Made by a program: the position numbers and the translations under genes. The notes beneath the pieces were generated by a model. That model ran no database searches. It saw only the letters and a program-made list of their open reading frames with translations, and was not told the origin of the DNA. A stretch of DNA of 64,000 bases from VXNE01 sp965248075 (GTDB taxonomy: Bacteria > Pseudomonadota > Gammaproteobacteria > Pseudomonadales > Azotimanducaceae): assembly GCA_965248075.1 (NCBI GenBank), contig CBDFIL010000002.1:1178001-1242000 (forward strand). The letters run 5' to 3'. Of this stretch, positions 8,370 through 19,799 are shown one piece after another (position 1 is the stretch's first letter; every line of letters begins with the position of its first letter).

Positions 8370-9859
8370 TGTGGGAAGGCATTTCGGTCGGCCTCGCGAC
8401 GGCCTTCGATCCCGCAAATCTCGCCTGGGTCGCCCTCGGCTGTCTCGCCGGCACGCTGATCGGCATGGTGCCGGGACTCGGGCCCATCACCGCCATCGCG
8501 CTGATGATTCCCGTCAGCTATTCGATGGACCCCGCGGCCGGCCTGATCATGATGGCCGGCGTCTACTACGGAGCCGTGTTCGGCGGTTCCACGTCATCCA
8601 TCCTGATCAACGCGCCCGGCGTGGCGTCGACGGTCGCGACCTCATTCGACGGCTATCCCATGGCGCGCGCCGGCGAGGCGGGACGGGCGCTCGCCATCGC
8701 AGCCTACGCGTCGTTCGCGGGCGGAGTGTTCGGCGCCATCGCCCTGTTGCTCTTCGCCGGGGTCCTCGCGGCCTGGGCCACGGCGTTCCAGTCCCCGGAC
8801 TACACCCTCATCCTGATCCTGGCCCTCTCGAGTATCGCGGCCTTTGCGGACCGCGGGCAGGTGGCCAAGTCCTGCGTAGCCGCCCTGCTCGGCCTCATGC
8901 TCGGCACCATCGGGGCGGACCCGGAGAGCGGCGTCCCGCGATTCACGTTCGGCCGTCTCGACCTGATCGACGGCATCGCCTTCATCCTGGTGGCGATGGC
9001 CACCTTCGCGCTGGCCGATGCGTTCCATCTCCTCACCCGTGAGGCGGACACCGGCCCGCACCCACGCGCGGGCCGCCACCTGCGACTGGCGCCCGGCGAC
9101 GGACGCGCCATCGCGCCCACGATAGGCAGGAACTCCGTACTGGGATTCCTGGTGGGCGTGCTGCCCGGCGCCGGCGCGACGCTTGCGAGCTTCTTCGCCT
9201 ACACCTTCGAGAAACGCTTCAACGCCAAGCCCGCATGCGGTATCGCGGCGCCGGAGTCCGCCAACAACGCCGCGTGCATGGGATCCTTCGTGCCCCTGCT
9301 GACGCTCGGCATTCCTGGCTCGGGCACCACGGCCGTCCTGCTCGGGGTCATGCTGAGCCTCGGCATCCAGCCAGGGCCGCGGCTGCTCGATACGGACCCC
9401 GCCGCGTTCTGGGGCGTAATCGTGTCCATGTATGTCGGCAACCTGGTGCTGCTCGCGCTGAACCTGCCGCTGATTCCGTACCTTTCCCGCCTGATCCGCA
9501 TCTCACGACCCGTGCTGATCCCGTTCGTGGTCGCCTTCTCGCTGGTTGGCGTCTACCTCACGACGCTGAACGACTTCGATCTGTACGTGATGCTCGGACT
9601 GGCCGCCGGGGCATTGGTGCTGCGCTGGGCCGGTTTCCCGCTGGCGCCGCTCCTGCTCGGTTTCATTCTGAGCGGCATGCTCGAGGAGAACCTGCGGCGC
9701 ACGCTGTACCTCGCGGACGGCTCCTGGGGCTTCCTGGTCGAGCGACCGCTGACCCTCGTGCTCGCGGTCGCTTGCGCCGCCGTCTGGATCGCACCCGTCT
9801 GGCGAGCCTGGCGAGGCGGCGCTGACGGTACCCGCAGCCCCGCCACCGGCGCGGGCTGA
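8369..9859 (+). CDS. tctA: Tripartite tricarboxylate transporter large membrane subunit (TctA)
   Basis: This 496-residue multi-spanning membrane protein is the channel-forming subunit of the TTT transporter. Family signatures are clear: GMVPGLGPITAIALMIP near residue 30, the GVYYGAVFGGSTSSIL block, and in the second half LPGAGAT, APESANNAA and LGIPGSGTTAVLLG. The two halves look like an inverted internal repeat, as expected for this family. The start is the ATG overlapping the tctB stop; a GTG three codons earlier is possible. It is the last gene of the tctCBA operon. No tctDE-type regulator gene is adjacent. Confidence 0.93.
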   Translation: MWEGISVGLATAFDPANLAWVALGCLAGTLIGMVPGLGPITAIALMIPVSYSMDPAAGLIMMAGVYYGAVFGGSTSSILINAPGVASTVATSFDGYPMARAGEAGRALAIAAYASFAGGVFGAIALLLFAGVLAAWATAFQSPDYTLILILALSSIAAFADRGQVAKSCVAALLGLMLGTIGADPESGVPRFTFGRLDLIDGIAFILVAMATFALADAFHLLTREADTGPHPRAGRHLRLAPGDGRAIAPTIGRNSVLGFLVGVLPGAGATLASFFAYTFEKRFNAKPACGIAAPESANNAACMGSFVPLLTLGIPGSGTTAVLLGVMLSLGIQPGPRLLDTDPAAFWGVIVSMYVGNLVLLALNLPLIPYLSRLIRISRPVLIPFVVAFSLVGVYLTTLNDFDLYVMLGLAAGALVLRWAGFPLAPLLLGFILSGMLEENLRRTLYLADGSWGFLVERPLTLVLAVACAAVWIAPVWRAWRGGADGTRSPATGAG

Positions 9860-9954
9860 ACGCGCGGCAGGCAGCCATTCCGCACCCGATGCGATTCGGT
9901 TAACATCGGCGGCGCAACAAGCGGGCGACCGCGACATTCGAGAGGAGATCCGTC

Positions 9955-10356
9955 GTGCGAAGGTCACACAGCGGCGACGATGGCGAAGAACAGATCAACC
10001 TGACGCCCATGCTGGACGTCGTGTTCATCATGCTCATCTTCTTCATCGTGACGGCCACGTTCGTCAAGGAAGTGGGCCTCGACGTCAACCAGCCGGAGGA
10101 CGACAAGCCGAAGACGGTCGACCCGGACAAGCGCAGCATCGTCGTGCGGATCACGAACCGTGACCGCATCATCATCGCCCAACGCGACGTGGACTGGCGC
10201 GCCGTGCGCGCGAACATCGAACGTCTGCACGCGGAGAACCCCGAAGCCCCAGTCGTGATCCAGCCGCATCCCGACTCCAGGACCGAGAGCATGATCCACG
10301 TCATGGACTCGGCCCGACAGGCAGGAGTATTCAACGTATCGCTCGCGGGCTCCTGA
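9955..10356 (+). CDS. exbD: ExbD/TolR-family protein
   Basis: This is a biopolymer-transport ExbD/TolR-type protein of 133 residues. A short cytoplasmic N-terminus leads to one transmembrane helix starting NLTPMLDVVFIML, where Asp21 is the conserved proton-pathway residue. A periplasmic domain follows (about 45-130). Such proteins couple the proton gradient to TonB- or TolA-dependent energisation together with ExbB/TolQ. It begins with GTG at 9955 behind a good AGGAGA ribosome binding site. No exbB, tonB or TonB-dependent receptor gene lies nearby, so it is an orphan or acts with partners encoded elsewhere. Confidence 0.88.
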   Translation: MRRSHSGDDGEEQINLTPMLDVVFIMLIFFIVTATFVKEVGLDVNQPEDDKPKTVDPDKRSIVVRITNRDRIIIAQRDVDWRAVRANIERLHAENPEAPVVIQPHPDSRTESMIHVMDSARQAGVFNVSLAGS

Positions 10357-10399
10357 CGCGGCCCGACCGCGCCCGCGGGAGGATTCGCGTCCGCGCCCG

Positions 10400-11398
10400 T
10401 TGATCGACCTCCGCTCCGATACCGTCACCAGACCGACCCCCGCCATGCGTCAGGCCATGGCGGCGGCCGAGGTGGGCGACGACGTGTACGGCGAAGACCC
10501 GACCGTCAACGCGCTGGAAGCCCATGCGGCTGCTACCCTCGGGCTCGAGGCCGGGCTGTTCGTGGCCAGCGGTACCCAGGCGAATCTCTGCGCGTTGCTG
10601 TCCCACTGCGAGCGCGGCGACGAGTACATCGCCGGACACTCCGCCCACACCTATCTGTTCGAAGGCGGCGGCGCGGCGGTGCTCGGCGGGATTCAACCGC
10701 AGCCCATCCCGTTCGAGGAAGACGGCACGCTGGACCTGACCACGGCCGCCAACGTCGTCAAACCCGACGACTACCACTTCGCCCGCACCCGCCTGCTGTG
10801 TCTCGAGAACACCCAATCCGGCAAGGCACTGCCGATGGACTACTTTCCCGAGGCGCGTGCCTTCTGCGACGCGCGCGGGCTCGCGCTGCACCTCGACGGC
10901 GCGCGCCTGTTCAACGCGGCCGCGGCGTGTGGAGTCGAGGCGGCGGAGATCGCGCAACACGCGGACTCGGTCTCGTTCTGCCTGTCCAAGGGACTCGGGG
11001 CGCCGGCCGGCTCCGTGCTCGTTGGGCGCGCGGACTTCGTGCGCCGCGCCCGGCGCTGGCGCAAGATGCTGGGCGGCGGCATGCGGCAGGCCGGCATTCT
11101 GGCGGCCGCCGGCCTGTTCGCTCTCGAGCACCACGTCGAGCGGCTGCGCGAGGATCACGACCGGGCAGCCCGGCTGGCCGAGGGGTTGCGAAGCCTGGTT
11201 GGCGGCCGGTACGCGGATGCCATCATCTGCCACACCAACATGGTGTTCGTCGGCCCCGAACTCGCGGCCCGGGAACGGGCTCTGCACGACCGCGGCATCT
11301 GCATCGAGGACAACCGGTGGGTGCTGCACCTCGACGTCAACGACGACGATGTCCAGCGTGTCCTGGAGGCGGTCAGCTCGTTACCAGCCCCGCGATAG
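10400..11398 (+). CDS. ltaE: Low-specificity L-threonine aldolase
   Basis: This PLP-dependent fold-type I enzyme cleaves L-threonine or allo-threonine to glycine and acetaldehyde. The 332-residue protein has the family N-terminus IDLRSDTVTRPTPAMR, the VGDDVYGEDPTVN block, HLDGARLFNA, and the PLP-binding Lys197 in SFCLSKGLGAPAGS. It begins with TTG at 10400. Its 3' end overlaps the convergent nupC-like gene by 26 bp. The DGAR motif and lengths fit LtaE well. Confidence 0.93.
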   Translation: MIDLRSDTVTRPTPAMRQAMAAAEVGDDVYGEDPTVNALEAHAAATLGLEAGLFVASGTQANLCALLSHCERGDEYIAGHSAHTYLFEGGGAAVLGGIQPQPIPFEEDGTLDLTTAANVVKPDDYHFARTRLLCLENTQSGKALPMDYFPEARAFCDARGLALHLDGARLFNAAAACGVEAAEIAQHADSVSFCLSKGLGAPAGSVLVGRADFVRRARRWRKMLGGGMRQAGILAAAGLFALEHHVERLREDHDRAARLAEGLRSLVGGRYADAIICHTNMVFVGPELAARERALHDRGICIEDNRWVLHLDVNDDDVQRVLEAVSSLPAPR

Positions 11399-12605
11399 AA
11401 CCCGTCATGCAGGCGACGATCGTTCCCGAGATCAATGTGCGGGGTGCCAGGCGGAGCACTTCGGCCCGTCGTTCCGGGACGAGTGCGGACAGGCCGCCGA
11501 CGAGAATGCCGACGCTGCCGAAGTTCGTGAAGCCGCATAATCCATAGGTCAGGATGAGACGGGTGCGTGGGCCCGCCTCGCTCGCCTCCGCGGCGCCGAG
11601 TTGTATATAGGCGATCAGTTCGTTGAGCACGACCTTGACGCCCAGCAGCGTCCCCGCGAACGGCGCCTGCGCCCACTCGATGCCCATGAGCCACGCCACT
11701 GGCGCGAACGCCCAGCCCACCATGCGTTCGAGCGTCAGCGCCGCGCCGCCTACGACAAGCGCGGACAGCAGATGGTTGACGAGCGCAACCAGGCTCACGA
11801 GCACGATCACCATCGCGCCGACGTTCACCACCAGGCGCAGACCGTCGGCGGTCCCGCGGGTGATCGCGTCCATCACGCTCGCGTAACGCAGGCCCTCCTC
11901 CGGGTCGCCGCCGACCGTTGCGTCGCCCTCGGGAATCATCACCCGGGCGACCACGACGGCCCCGATCACGTTCACTACCGACGCGATCAGCACGTGACCG
12001 AGCGCTCCTTCGATCACGTCCGTTAACAGGTTGGCGTACAGCACCATGATGGAGCCCGCGACCGTGGACATGCCACAGGTCATCACGACGAAGAGTTCGG
12101 ATCGGGACAGGCGCGCGAGGTGCGCCCGGATGGCGAGCGGCGCCTCCACCATGCCGAGAAAGACGCTGGCCGACGCGGCGACGCCCACCGCGCCGCCCAC
12201 GCCCAACGAGCGCTTGAGCGCCCAGGCAAAGCCGCGGATCACGATCGGCAACACGCGCCAGTGCCACAGCAGCGCCACGAGCACGCTGAAGACCAGGATC
12301 TGCGGCAGGATGCGGAAGGCGAAGATGTAGGGCGCGGACTCCGCCGTCAGCAGGAAGGGAGACTCGCCTCCGCCCAGGAACCCGAACACGAGGGACGCAC
12401 CCGCCATCGTGGCCGTCTCGATGGCGTCGACCACGTGGTTCAGCACGAGCAGTACGTCGCGTGCCCCGGGCACGCGCAACAGCAGGAACGCGATGGCGAA
12501 CTGGATGGTGAGGCCCGCGGCGACCGGCCACGCCCGCACCTCCCGACGTCCTTCGCTGAGCAGCCAGGCCAGCCCCAGGAAAACCAGAATCCCGAGGATT
12601 CCTTG
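11373..12605 (-). CDS. nupC: NupC-type concentrative nucleoside transporter
   Basis: This is a CNT-family cation-coupled nucleoside importer of about 410 residues with multiple membrane segments. Family features are GGGESPFLL in the first half, the central GVAASASVFLGMVEAPL and MTCGMSTVAGS, and in the second half VVLNELIAY and LCGFTNFGSVGI. The frame is open further upstream, but the GTG at 12603-12605 follows GCGGAGGAGGCGG and starts the usual first helix. The extra upstream sequence belongs to the shared promoter region with the divergent PfkB-type kinase, which suggests a nucleoside salvage unit. Confidence 0.92.
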   Translation of the reverse strand, partial: QGILGILVFLGLAWLLSEGRREVRAWPVAAGLTIQFAIAFLLLRVPGARDVLLVLNHVVDAIETATMAGASLVFGFLGGGESPFLLTAESAPYIFAFRILPQILVFSVLVALLWHWRVLPIVIRGFAWALKRSLGVGGAVGVAASASVFLGMVEAPLAIRAHLARLSRSELFVVMTCGMSTVAGSIMVLYANLLTDVIEGALGHVLIASVVNVIGAVVVARVMIPEGDATVGGDPEEGLRYASVMDAITRGTADGLRLVVNVGAMVIVLVSLVALVNHLLSALVVGGAALTLERMVGWAFAPVAWLMGIEWAQAPFAGTLLGVKVVLNELIAYIQLGAAEASEAGPRTRLILTYGLCGFTNFGSVGILVGGLSALVPERRAEVLRLAPRTLISGTIVACMTGSIAGLVTS

Positions 12606-12749
12606 CACCCGCCTCCTCCGCTGAATCAGTACGGCGCAACGCCCCGCAACGGAGCCTGCCGGCGCCGTCCCCGCCAGCCACGCCTGACGCGCATGGAACA
12701 AACGGTGCCAGTCGCTTAGGCTCCCGGCACCGTCTGTCGCCATGCAAGT

Positions 12750-13706
12750 ATGTCACGCCTTTCCGCACGCATCCTCGTCACCGGCACGCTCGCGATCGAC
12801 TACGCCGCGGACTACGGCGGTCGCTTCGACGACCTTCCACGGCACGCGGGAATCAACCTGTCGATACACCTCGACCGCATCGAACGCCATTTCGGGGGCT
12901 GTGCGATGAACATCGTCTACGGCCTGGCGCTGCTCGGCCATGCTCCCGTGCCCTTCGTCTTCGTGGGCGAGAACCGGGATGCGGACTACGCGCGCCATCT
13001 CGACGTCCTCGGCGTGGACCAGGGCGGCATCGTCGAAGTCCCCGGCGCCCGGTACTCCTCCCACGCCTTCGTGTTCACGGACCGTGACGGGAACCAGTTC
13101 ACGGGCTTCTACCCGGGCCCGGCGCGCACGGAGGATCTCGCTCGACGTCTGACCGACTTCGTCCGCATGCGCGACTTCGACTACGCGATCCTCGCCCCGG
13201 ACGTCGCAGCGAACATGATCGCCGCGGCCGGCGTCATGAACGCCGCGCGTATCCCGTTTCTCTGCGACCCGGGACAGGGGCTCACGGACTTCACGGCAGG
13301 CGAAGCGCGCGAGCTCGTCGCCCTCTCGCGCGAACTGATCGTCAACCGCTACGAGTTCGAGACCCTCAAGACGTATTGCGGCGAAGATCCTTCGCCGAGC
13401 CTCGAATACCTGGTCGTCACGGCCGGCGCCGATGGGGCGTTTTGCAGAGAGGTGGCTGTCCCCGCGGCTCCCGCGCAACGCATCGCCGATCCAACAGGCT
13501 GCGGCGACGCCTTTCGCACGGGATTCGTGCACGCACGCCAGCTTGGCGCCTCGCTGCGCGACGCGATGCGGTCCGGCGCCTGTGCGGCCACGATCAAGAT
13601 CGAGACGGCCGGCACGCAACGGCATCGTCTCGACGACTTCCGCGACCGGTACGAAGCGGCCTGGGACGAAACGCCGGACTGGCTGGGTAGGGGAACTCCG
13701 GCATGA
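12750..13706 (+). CDS. PfkB-family carbohydrate/nucleoside kinase
   Basis: This 318-residue ribokinase-superfamily kinase carries the second PfkB signature DPTGCGDAFRTGF near residues 247-259, with Asp253 as the catalytic base. The N-terminal half has FGGCAMNIVYGLALLG, the substrate-binding GG motif region. Ribokinase, adenosine kinase and fructokinase all belong here. The divergent NupC-type transporter makes a nucleoside kinase (adenosine-kinase-like) the likeliest role. Its stop overlaps the start of the next gene by 4 bases, so the two are co-translated. Confidence 0.85.
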   Translation: MSRLSARILVTGTLAIDYAADYGGRFDDLPRHAGINLSIHLDRIERHFGGCAMNIVYGLALLGHAPVPFVFVGENRDADYARHLDVLGVDQGGIVEVPGARYSSHAFVFTDRDGNQFTGFYPGPARTEDLARRLTDFVRMRDFDYAILAPDVAANMIAAAGVMNAARIPFLCDPGQGLTDFTAGEARELVALSRELIVNRYEFETLKTYCGEDPSPSLEYLVVTAGADGAFCREVAVPAAPAQRIADPTGCGDAFRTGFVHARQLGASLRDAMRSGACAATIKIETAGTQRHRLDDFRDRYEAAWDETPDWLGRGTPA

Positions 13707-14326
13707 CCGCCGGCAGGATCATCCTCCTCAACGGCTCGTCGAGCGCCGGCAAGACCACGCTGGCCCGGATGCTGCAGCAGTTGCTCGACGCACCCTGGCA
13801 GCTCATTTCCCTCGACCAGTTCCGTGACGGGTTGCCAGCCCGTTTCCGTGGGCTCAACTCGCCGGACGGGACCCCCGGAGCACGCGGCCTGAACGTCGTG
13901 CCGATCGATGCAGCGGGTGAGCGCGTCACGGCCATACGGTTCGGCGACGTGGGCGAACGCATGCTGCGCGGCATGCGGCGAGCCATCGCGGCCTACGCTC
14001 GGGAGGGCGGCAACGTCATTGTGGACGATCTCCTGTTCGAAAAGGCATTCCTGCTGGACTATCTGGAGGCGCTACGGGGGCTCGAGGTGACCTTCGTCGG
14101 CGTACGATGCCCGCTCGAGGTCGTCAACGCCCGCGAAGCCTCTCGCCCCGGACGGTTCCCGGGGACGGCCACCGCGCACTTCGACCAGGTGCACGCCCAC
14201 TGCCTCTACGACGTCGAAGTGGACACCGGTTCGACAACACCGCGGGCCTGCGCGATGCGCGTCATCGAGGTTGCCGGCGAGGCAGGCGGCGCGTTCGACC
14301 GCCTGCGGGCCGTATTCGGAATCTGA
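13703..14326 (+). CDS. Chloramphenicol phosphotransferase-like P-loop kinase
   Basis: This 207-residue protein of the CPT family has an N-terminal Walker A loop GSSSAGKTT (residues 11-19), the following SLDQFRD with Asp38 matching the catalytic Asp of chloramphenicol 3-O-phosphotransferase, and a DDLLF segment. In Streptomyces the founding member inactivates chloramphenicol. Most homologues in other bacteria have no known substrate, so a resistance role should not be assumed. It is coupled (ATGA overlap) to the upstream PfkB kinase, which hints at a nucleoside or sugar substrate. Confidence 0.82.
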   Translation: MTAGRIILLNGSSSAGKTTLARMLQQLLDAPWQLISLDQFRDGLPARFRGLNSPDGTPGARGLNVVPIDAAGERVTAIRFGDVGERMLRGMRRAIAAYAREGGNVIVDDLLFEKAFLLDYLEALRGLEVTFVGVRCPLEVVNAREASRPGRFPGTATAHFDQVHAHCLYDVEVDTGSTTPRACAMRVIEVAGEAGGAFDRLRAVFGI

Positions 14327-14339
14327 CGGAGTTCGATCC

Positions 14340-16553
<2,214 letters not shown>

Positions 16554-16564
16554 GCCGCGCCTGG

Positions 16565-17698
16565 CTACTCCCCGACGACCGAGGCCAGCCGCTCGGTCGC
16601 GGCAGCGAAGTCCTCCATGAACTGGTAGACGACCGAACGTACCGACAGGGTCTCGTTCATCAACCCGACGCCCTGCCCCACGTAGTAGTTGACGAGTTGC
16701 TTCGCTCCGTCGTGCTCCGACTCGGCGAGCTTGTTGATCTTTCGGAACGCCGCACCCGCCAGTACCCCCTGCAGCGGCATGGCCAACGGCTCCGGGCAAC
16801 CTTCGGCGGTCCAGGCGTCGGTCCAGGCCGAACGCAACTGCCGTGTGTACTTGCCCGTGCGGCTCCTGGAGCGCACGGTCTGACGCGAGTTCGCCGCCAG
16901 CATCTTCTCCTTGACGACGGGCAGGGTTTCCGCCTCGGCCGTCGTCAGCCAGACGGACCCCGTCCACACCCCGTCGGCGCCCATGGCCATGCAGCCGGCC
17001 ATCTGTCGGCCGGTCACGATGCCGCCGGCGGCGAGCACCACCATGTCCGTGTCGCCGAGCGCTTCGAGCACCTCCGGCACCAGTACGAGCGTCGACACCT
17101 CGCCGCAGTGCCCGCCGGCTTCCGTACCGGCCACGATGACCACGTCGACGCCCGCCTCGGCGTGCTTGATCACGTGCTCCCGCGCACCGGCCAGCGCACC
17201 CACGGCGACGCCCGCCTCGCGAGCCCGGGACATCATGAAATCCGGCGGCACGCCGAGGGCGTTCACCACCATCCTGATCGGGTGCGAAAAGGCGACATCG
17301 AGGATCGGGCCCGCACCGGACTCGCGCATGTTGTCGCCCACACCGTCGCGCACCACCTCGTCCCAGAGGCCCGACGTATCGATGTTGTGATTGGCGAGGA
17401 GACTCTCGATGTAGCGCTTGTGCTCGAGGGGAATCCGGTCTTCGAGTTCCTCGCGGGTCAGCCCGCGCTCCTTGCTGTCCATGCTCGTGGGGACCAGCAG
17501 GTCGACGCCGTATGGCTTGCCGCCCACGTGTTCGTCGATCCAGTCGAGCTCGATCGCCAGTGTCTCGGGGGTGTGGCCGGCGGCGCCGAGCACGCCGAAA
17601 CCGCCGGCGCTGCTGACGCCGGCCACGACATCCCGGCAATGGCTGAACGCGAACAACGGGAAGTCGATGCCGAGCAGTGCGCATGCCTTCGAGTTCAT
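16565..17698 (-). CDS. Nitronate monooxygenase / 2-nitropropane dioxygenase family
   Basis: This is an FMN-dependent TIM-barrel enzyme of the nitronate monooxygenase family (377 residues), which oxidises alkyl nitronates; some relatives are enoyl-ACP reductases. The phosphate-binding and active-site stretch AGTEAGGHCG is at residues 190-199, with His197 at the catalytic position. AAGGI follows near 225, and SSAGGFGVLG is at the N-terminus. The gene ends 11 bp from the convergent dehydrogenase gene and is transcribed toward it. The true substrate may not be a nitronate, because many family members are of unknown function. Confidence 0.88.
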   Translation of the reverse strand: MNSKACALLGIDFPLFAFSHCRDVVAGVSSAGGFGVLGAAGHTPETLAIELDWIDEHVGGKPYGVDLLVPTSMDSKERGLTREELEDRIPLEHKRYIESLLANHNIDTSGLWDEVVRDGVGDNMRESGAGPILDVAFSHPIRMVVNALGVPPDFMMSRAREAGVAVGALAGAREHVIKHAEAGVDVVIVAGTEAGGHCGEVSTLVLVPEVLEALGDTDMVVLAAGGIVTGRQMAGCMAMGADGVWTGSVWLTTAEAETLPVVKEKMLAANSRQTVRSRSRTGKYTRQLRSAWTDAWTAEGCPEPLAMPLQGVLAGAAFRKINKLAESEHDGAKQLVNYYVGQGVGLMNETLSVRSVVYQFMEDFAAATERLASVVGE

Positions 17699-17967
17699 GC
17701 AAGGTCCCCAGTGGATGCTTCCGGCTAACCTATCACACGGGGCTTTCCGGGGGCCGGGGCGCCGCGTTCAGGCGCGGCGAAGGCGCGGCGTCTGTTGCTT
17801 TACTGCCGGCGCGCCCCTGCGCTATCGTTCCGCGGCCCTGTTCTTCGACTTCCGGATGGAGGAAACACACCATCGAAACGACGCGATCCCGCCAGCCCCA
17901 CCCGCAATGCCTCGCGGCCGACGTCGCATCGCCGTCCCTGCACCGTCGTATCTCGACGGCCCGGAGC

Positions 17968-19647
17968 ATGGCTTCCGTGGTCCTCCTTGCCCTCGTCGTG
18001 GCGGCCTGCGGCGGCGGTGGCGGAGGCGGAGGCAGCAGTCCGCCGCCACCCCCCGCGCCCGCGCCGGTGGACACGGACAACGACGGGACGCCGGACACCA
18101 CGGACACCGACGACGACGGGGATGGCGTCGCCGACGCCGAGGACGCGTTCCCGCTCGATGCGGACCGCACCGTCGACCCCGATGTCTTCGCGGATGCGAG
18201 CAACTACGTCGCCTCCTGCGCGGCGCCCCGCACCGGGACGGACGAAGACGGCCGTGCGTTCAACGACCGGCAGGGGTCGGCGCGGGACGAGAAGCTCTGG
18301 CTGCGTTCCTGGAGCAACGACCTCTACCTCTGGTACGACGAGATCGAGCACGTCGATCCGGTGGGCTACGCCGTGCCCGACTACTTCGAGGAGCTGCGCA
18401 CCTTCGAGCGCACCCCGTCCGGCAACGACAAGGACCGGTTTCACTTCACCTACGACACCGAAGACTGGCGCCGCCTGGCCCAATCCGGCGTCTCGGCCGG
18501 CTATGGCGCCGAGTGGACGCTGCTGTCGAGCAGCCCGCCGCGGGAAGTGGCGGTCGCCTTCACGGAACCGGCCTCGCCGGCCACCGACGCGGGTCTCGCA
18601 CGCGGCGCGCGCGTCATTGCCATCGACGGCGTGGACATGGAGACGGGCAGCGACACCGACACGCTGAACGCCGGGCTCTTCCCCGGTGCGATCGGGGAAT
18701 CCCACGAATTTGTGGTCCGCGATCTCGGCGCTACCGAGACGCGCACCCTCACGCTGACGGCGGCGGAGGTCGCCGCGCAACCCGTGCAGCACGTCCAGAC
18801 CCTGGAGACGGACTCCGGGCCGGTGGGTTACATGTTGTTCACCACCCACATCGCGCCGGCGGAAGCCCAACTGGTCGACGCGATACGGCAGTTCGAGACG
18901 GATGCCGTCACGGACCTCGTCGTGGACCTGCGCTACAACGGTGGCGGCTACCTCGACATCGCCAACCAACTGGCCTTCATGATCGCGGGACCCGCAGCGG
19001 CCGCCGGGAGAACCTTCGACGAACTGCGTTTCAACGACAAGCACACGATGTTCAACCCGGTGACGGGAGACGCGCTGACGCCCACACCGTTTCACCAGAC
19101 GACGCTGGGGTTCACCATGGGTCTCCGGGCCGGCGAGGCGCTGCCCACGGTGGATCTCGAACGCGTCTACGTGCTCACGACCGGCGACACCTGCTCGGCC
19201 AGCGAGGCGATCATCAATGGGCTGCGCGGCATCGACATCGAGGTCATTCAGGTGGGAACGACCACCTGTGGCAAGCCGTTCGGGTTCTACCCCGAGGACA
19301 ACTGCGGAACGACCTACTTCACGGTCCAGTTCCAGAGTGTCAACGCCAAGGAGTTCGGCGAGTATCCCGACGGGTTCTCACCGGCGAATCTCGGCCGCAT
19401 CGAGGGCGTCGAGATACCGGGCTGCGCAGTGGCCGACGACTTCGACCACTTCCTCGGCTCGGACGACGAGGCGATACTCGCCGCGGCGCTGGAGCACCGG
19501 GCGACGGGGACATGTCCGGCGCCCTCGGGAGTCCCGCCGCGTGCCGTCTACGCTCCCCTGCTTGCGGGCGAGACCGGCGCAGCGGAAGGCGACCACCTGT
19601 CCGCTCCTGCCCGGCTGCGTGGCGCGTGGATGCAACCCCGCCAGTAG
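17968..19647 (+). CDS. S41 peptidase-like lipoprotein with TSP3-type acidic repeat
   Basis: This is a surface or periplasmic protein of about 559 residues. A signal segment ends with LVVAAC plus a poly-Gly run, typical of a lipoprotein. A Ca-binding-like acidic repeat (DTDNDGTPD..., thrombospondin type 3) follows. A PDZ-like region covers about 180-260, and then an S41 (C-terminal processing protease) fold. CSASE at 409-413 matches the catalytic motif, with Ser410 as nucleophile and Lys436 (TCGKPFG) at nearly the canonical distance. I chose the ATG at 17968. The preceding codons (RRISTARS) would make a good signal-peptide n-region, so a non-ATG start further upstream is possible. Confidence 0.83.
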   Translation: MASVVLLALVVAACGGGGGGGGSSPPPPPAPAPVDTDNDGTPDTTDTDDDGDGVADAEDAFPLDADRTVDPDVFADASNYVASCAAPRTGTDEDGRAFNDRQGSARDEKLWLRSWSNDLYLWYDEIEHVDPVGYAVPDYFEELRTFERTPSGNDKDRFHFTYDTEDWRRLAQSGVSAGYGAEWTLLSSSPPREVAVAFTEPASPATDAGLARGARVIAIDGVDMETGSDTDTLNAGLFPGAIGESHEFVVRDLGATETRTLTLTAAEVAAQPVQHVQTLETDSGPVGYMLFTTHIAPAEAQLVDAIRQFETDAVTDLVVDLRYNGGGYLDIANQLAFMIAGPAAAAGRTFDELRFNDKHTMFNPVTGDALTPTPFHQTTLGFTMGLRAGEALPTVDLERVYVLTTGDTCSASEAIINGLRGIDIEVIQVGTTTCGKPFGFYPEDNCGTTYFTVQFQSVNAKEFGEYPDGFSPANLGRIEGVEIPGCAVADDFDHFLGSDDEAILAAALEHRATGTCPAPSGVPPRAVYAPLLAGETGAAEGDHLSAPARLRGAWMQPRQ

Positions 19648-19662
19648 GGACTCGGACACCCT

Positions 19663-19690
19663 TTGTCTCGGCCGCCGTTCGCTGCATAAT
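19663..19690 (+). promoter_or_regulatory. Candidate sigma-70 promoter
   Basis: A TTGTCT hexamer at 19663-19668 is separated by 16 bases from CATAAT at 19685-19690 (5 of 6 matches to TATAAT). It precedes a perfect ribosome binding site, a very short ORF and a long hairpin, so it may drive a tiny transcript. The string CTGCATAATGCGCC around the -10 element also occurs upstream of hemF (4939-4952). Confidence 0.45.
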
Positions 19691-19726
19691 GCGCCGCGTG
19701 TCGGGCAACAAATAAGGAGGTGATCT

Positions 19727-19762
19727 GTGATATCTACGGTTGAGGGGCGGCTGAATACGTAA
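19727..19762 (+). CDS. Candidate 11-residue peptide / leader ORF
   Basis: GTG at 19727 starts an 11-codon ORF (MISTVEGRLNT) ending in TAA. It sits 6 bases after GGAGG within TAAGGAGGTGATC (19713-19725), which is fully complementary to the 3' end of 16S rRNA. Such an extended Shine-Dalgarno sequence is rare by chance in GC-rich DNA. A promoter-like element lies about 40 bases upstream. Two hairpins (19775-19798 and 19800-19829) follow the stop. The peptide matches nothing I know. It could be a small protein, a leader peptide, or an RNA whose anti-anti-SD sequence sequesters ribosomes. There is no evidence of conservation. Confidence 0.4.
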   Translation: MISTVEGRLNT

Positions 19763-19799
19763 GCCCTCGGCAAACGGATTCGGCTAGCTCCTAATCCGG

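Noticed and set aside
13703..14326. A chloramphenicol resistance gene
   Set aside because: The family match is clear but most homologues outside antibiotic producers have no resistance role, and the neighbours suggest nucleoside metabolism.
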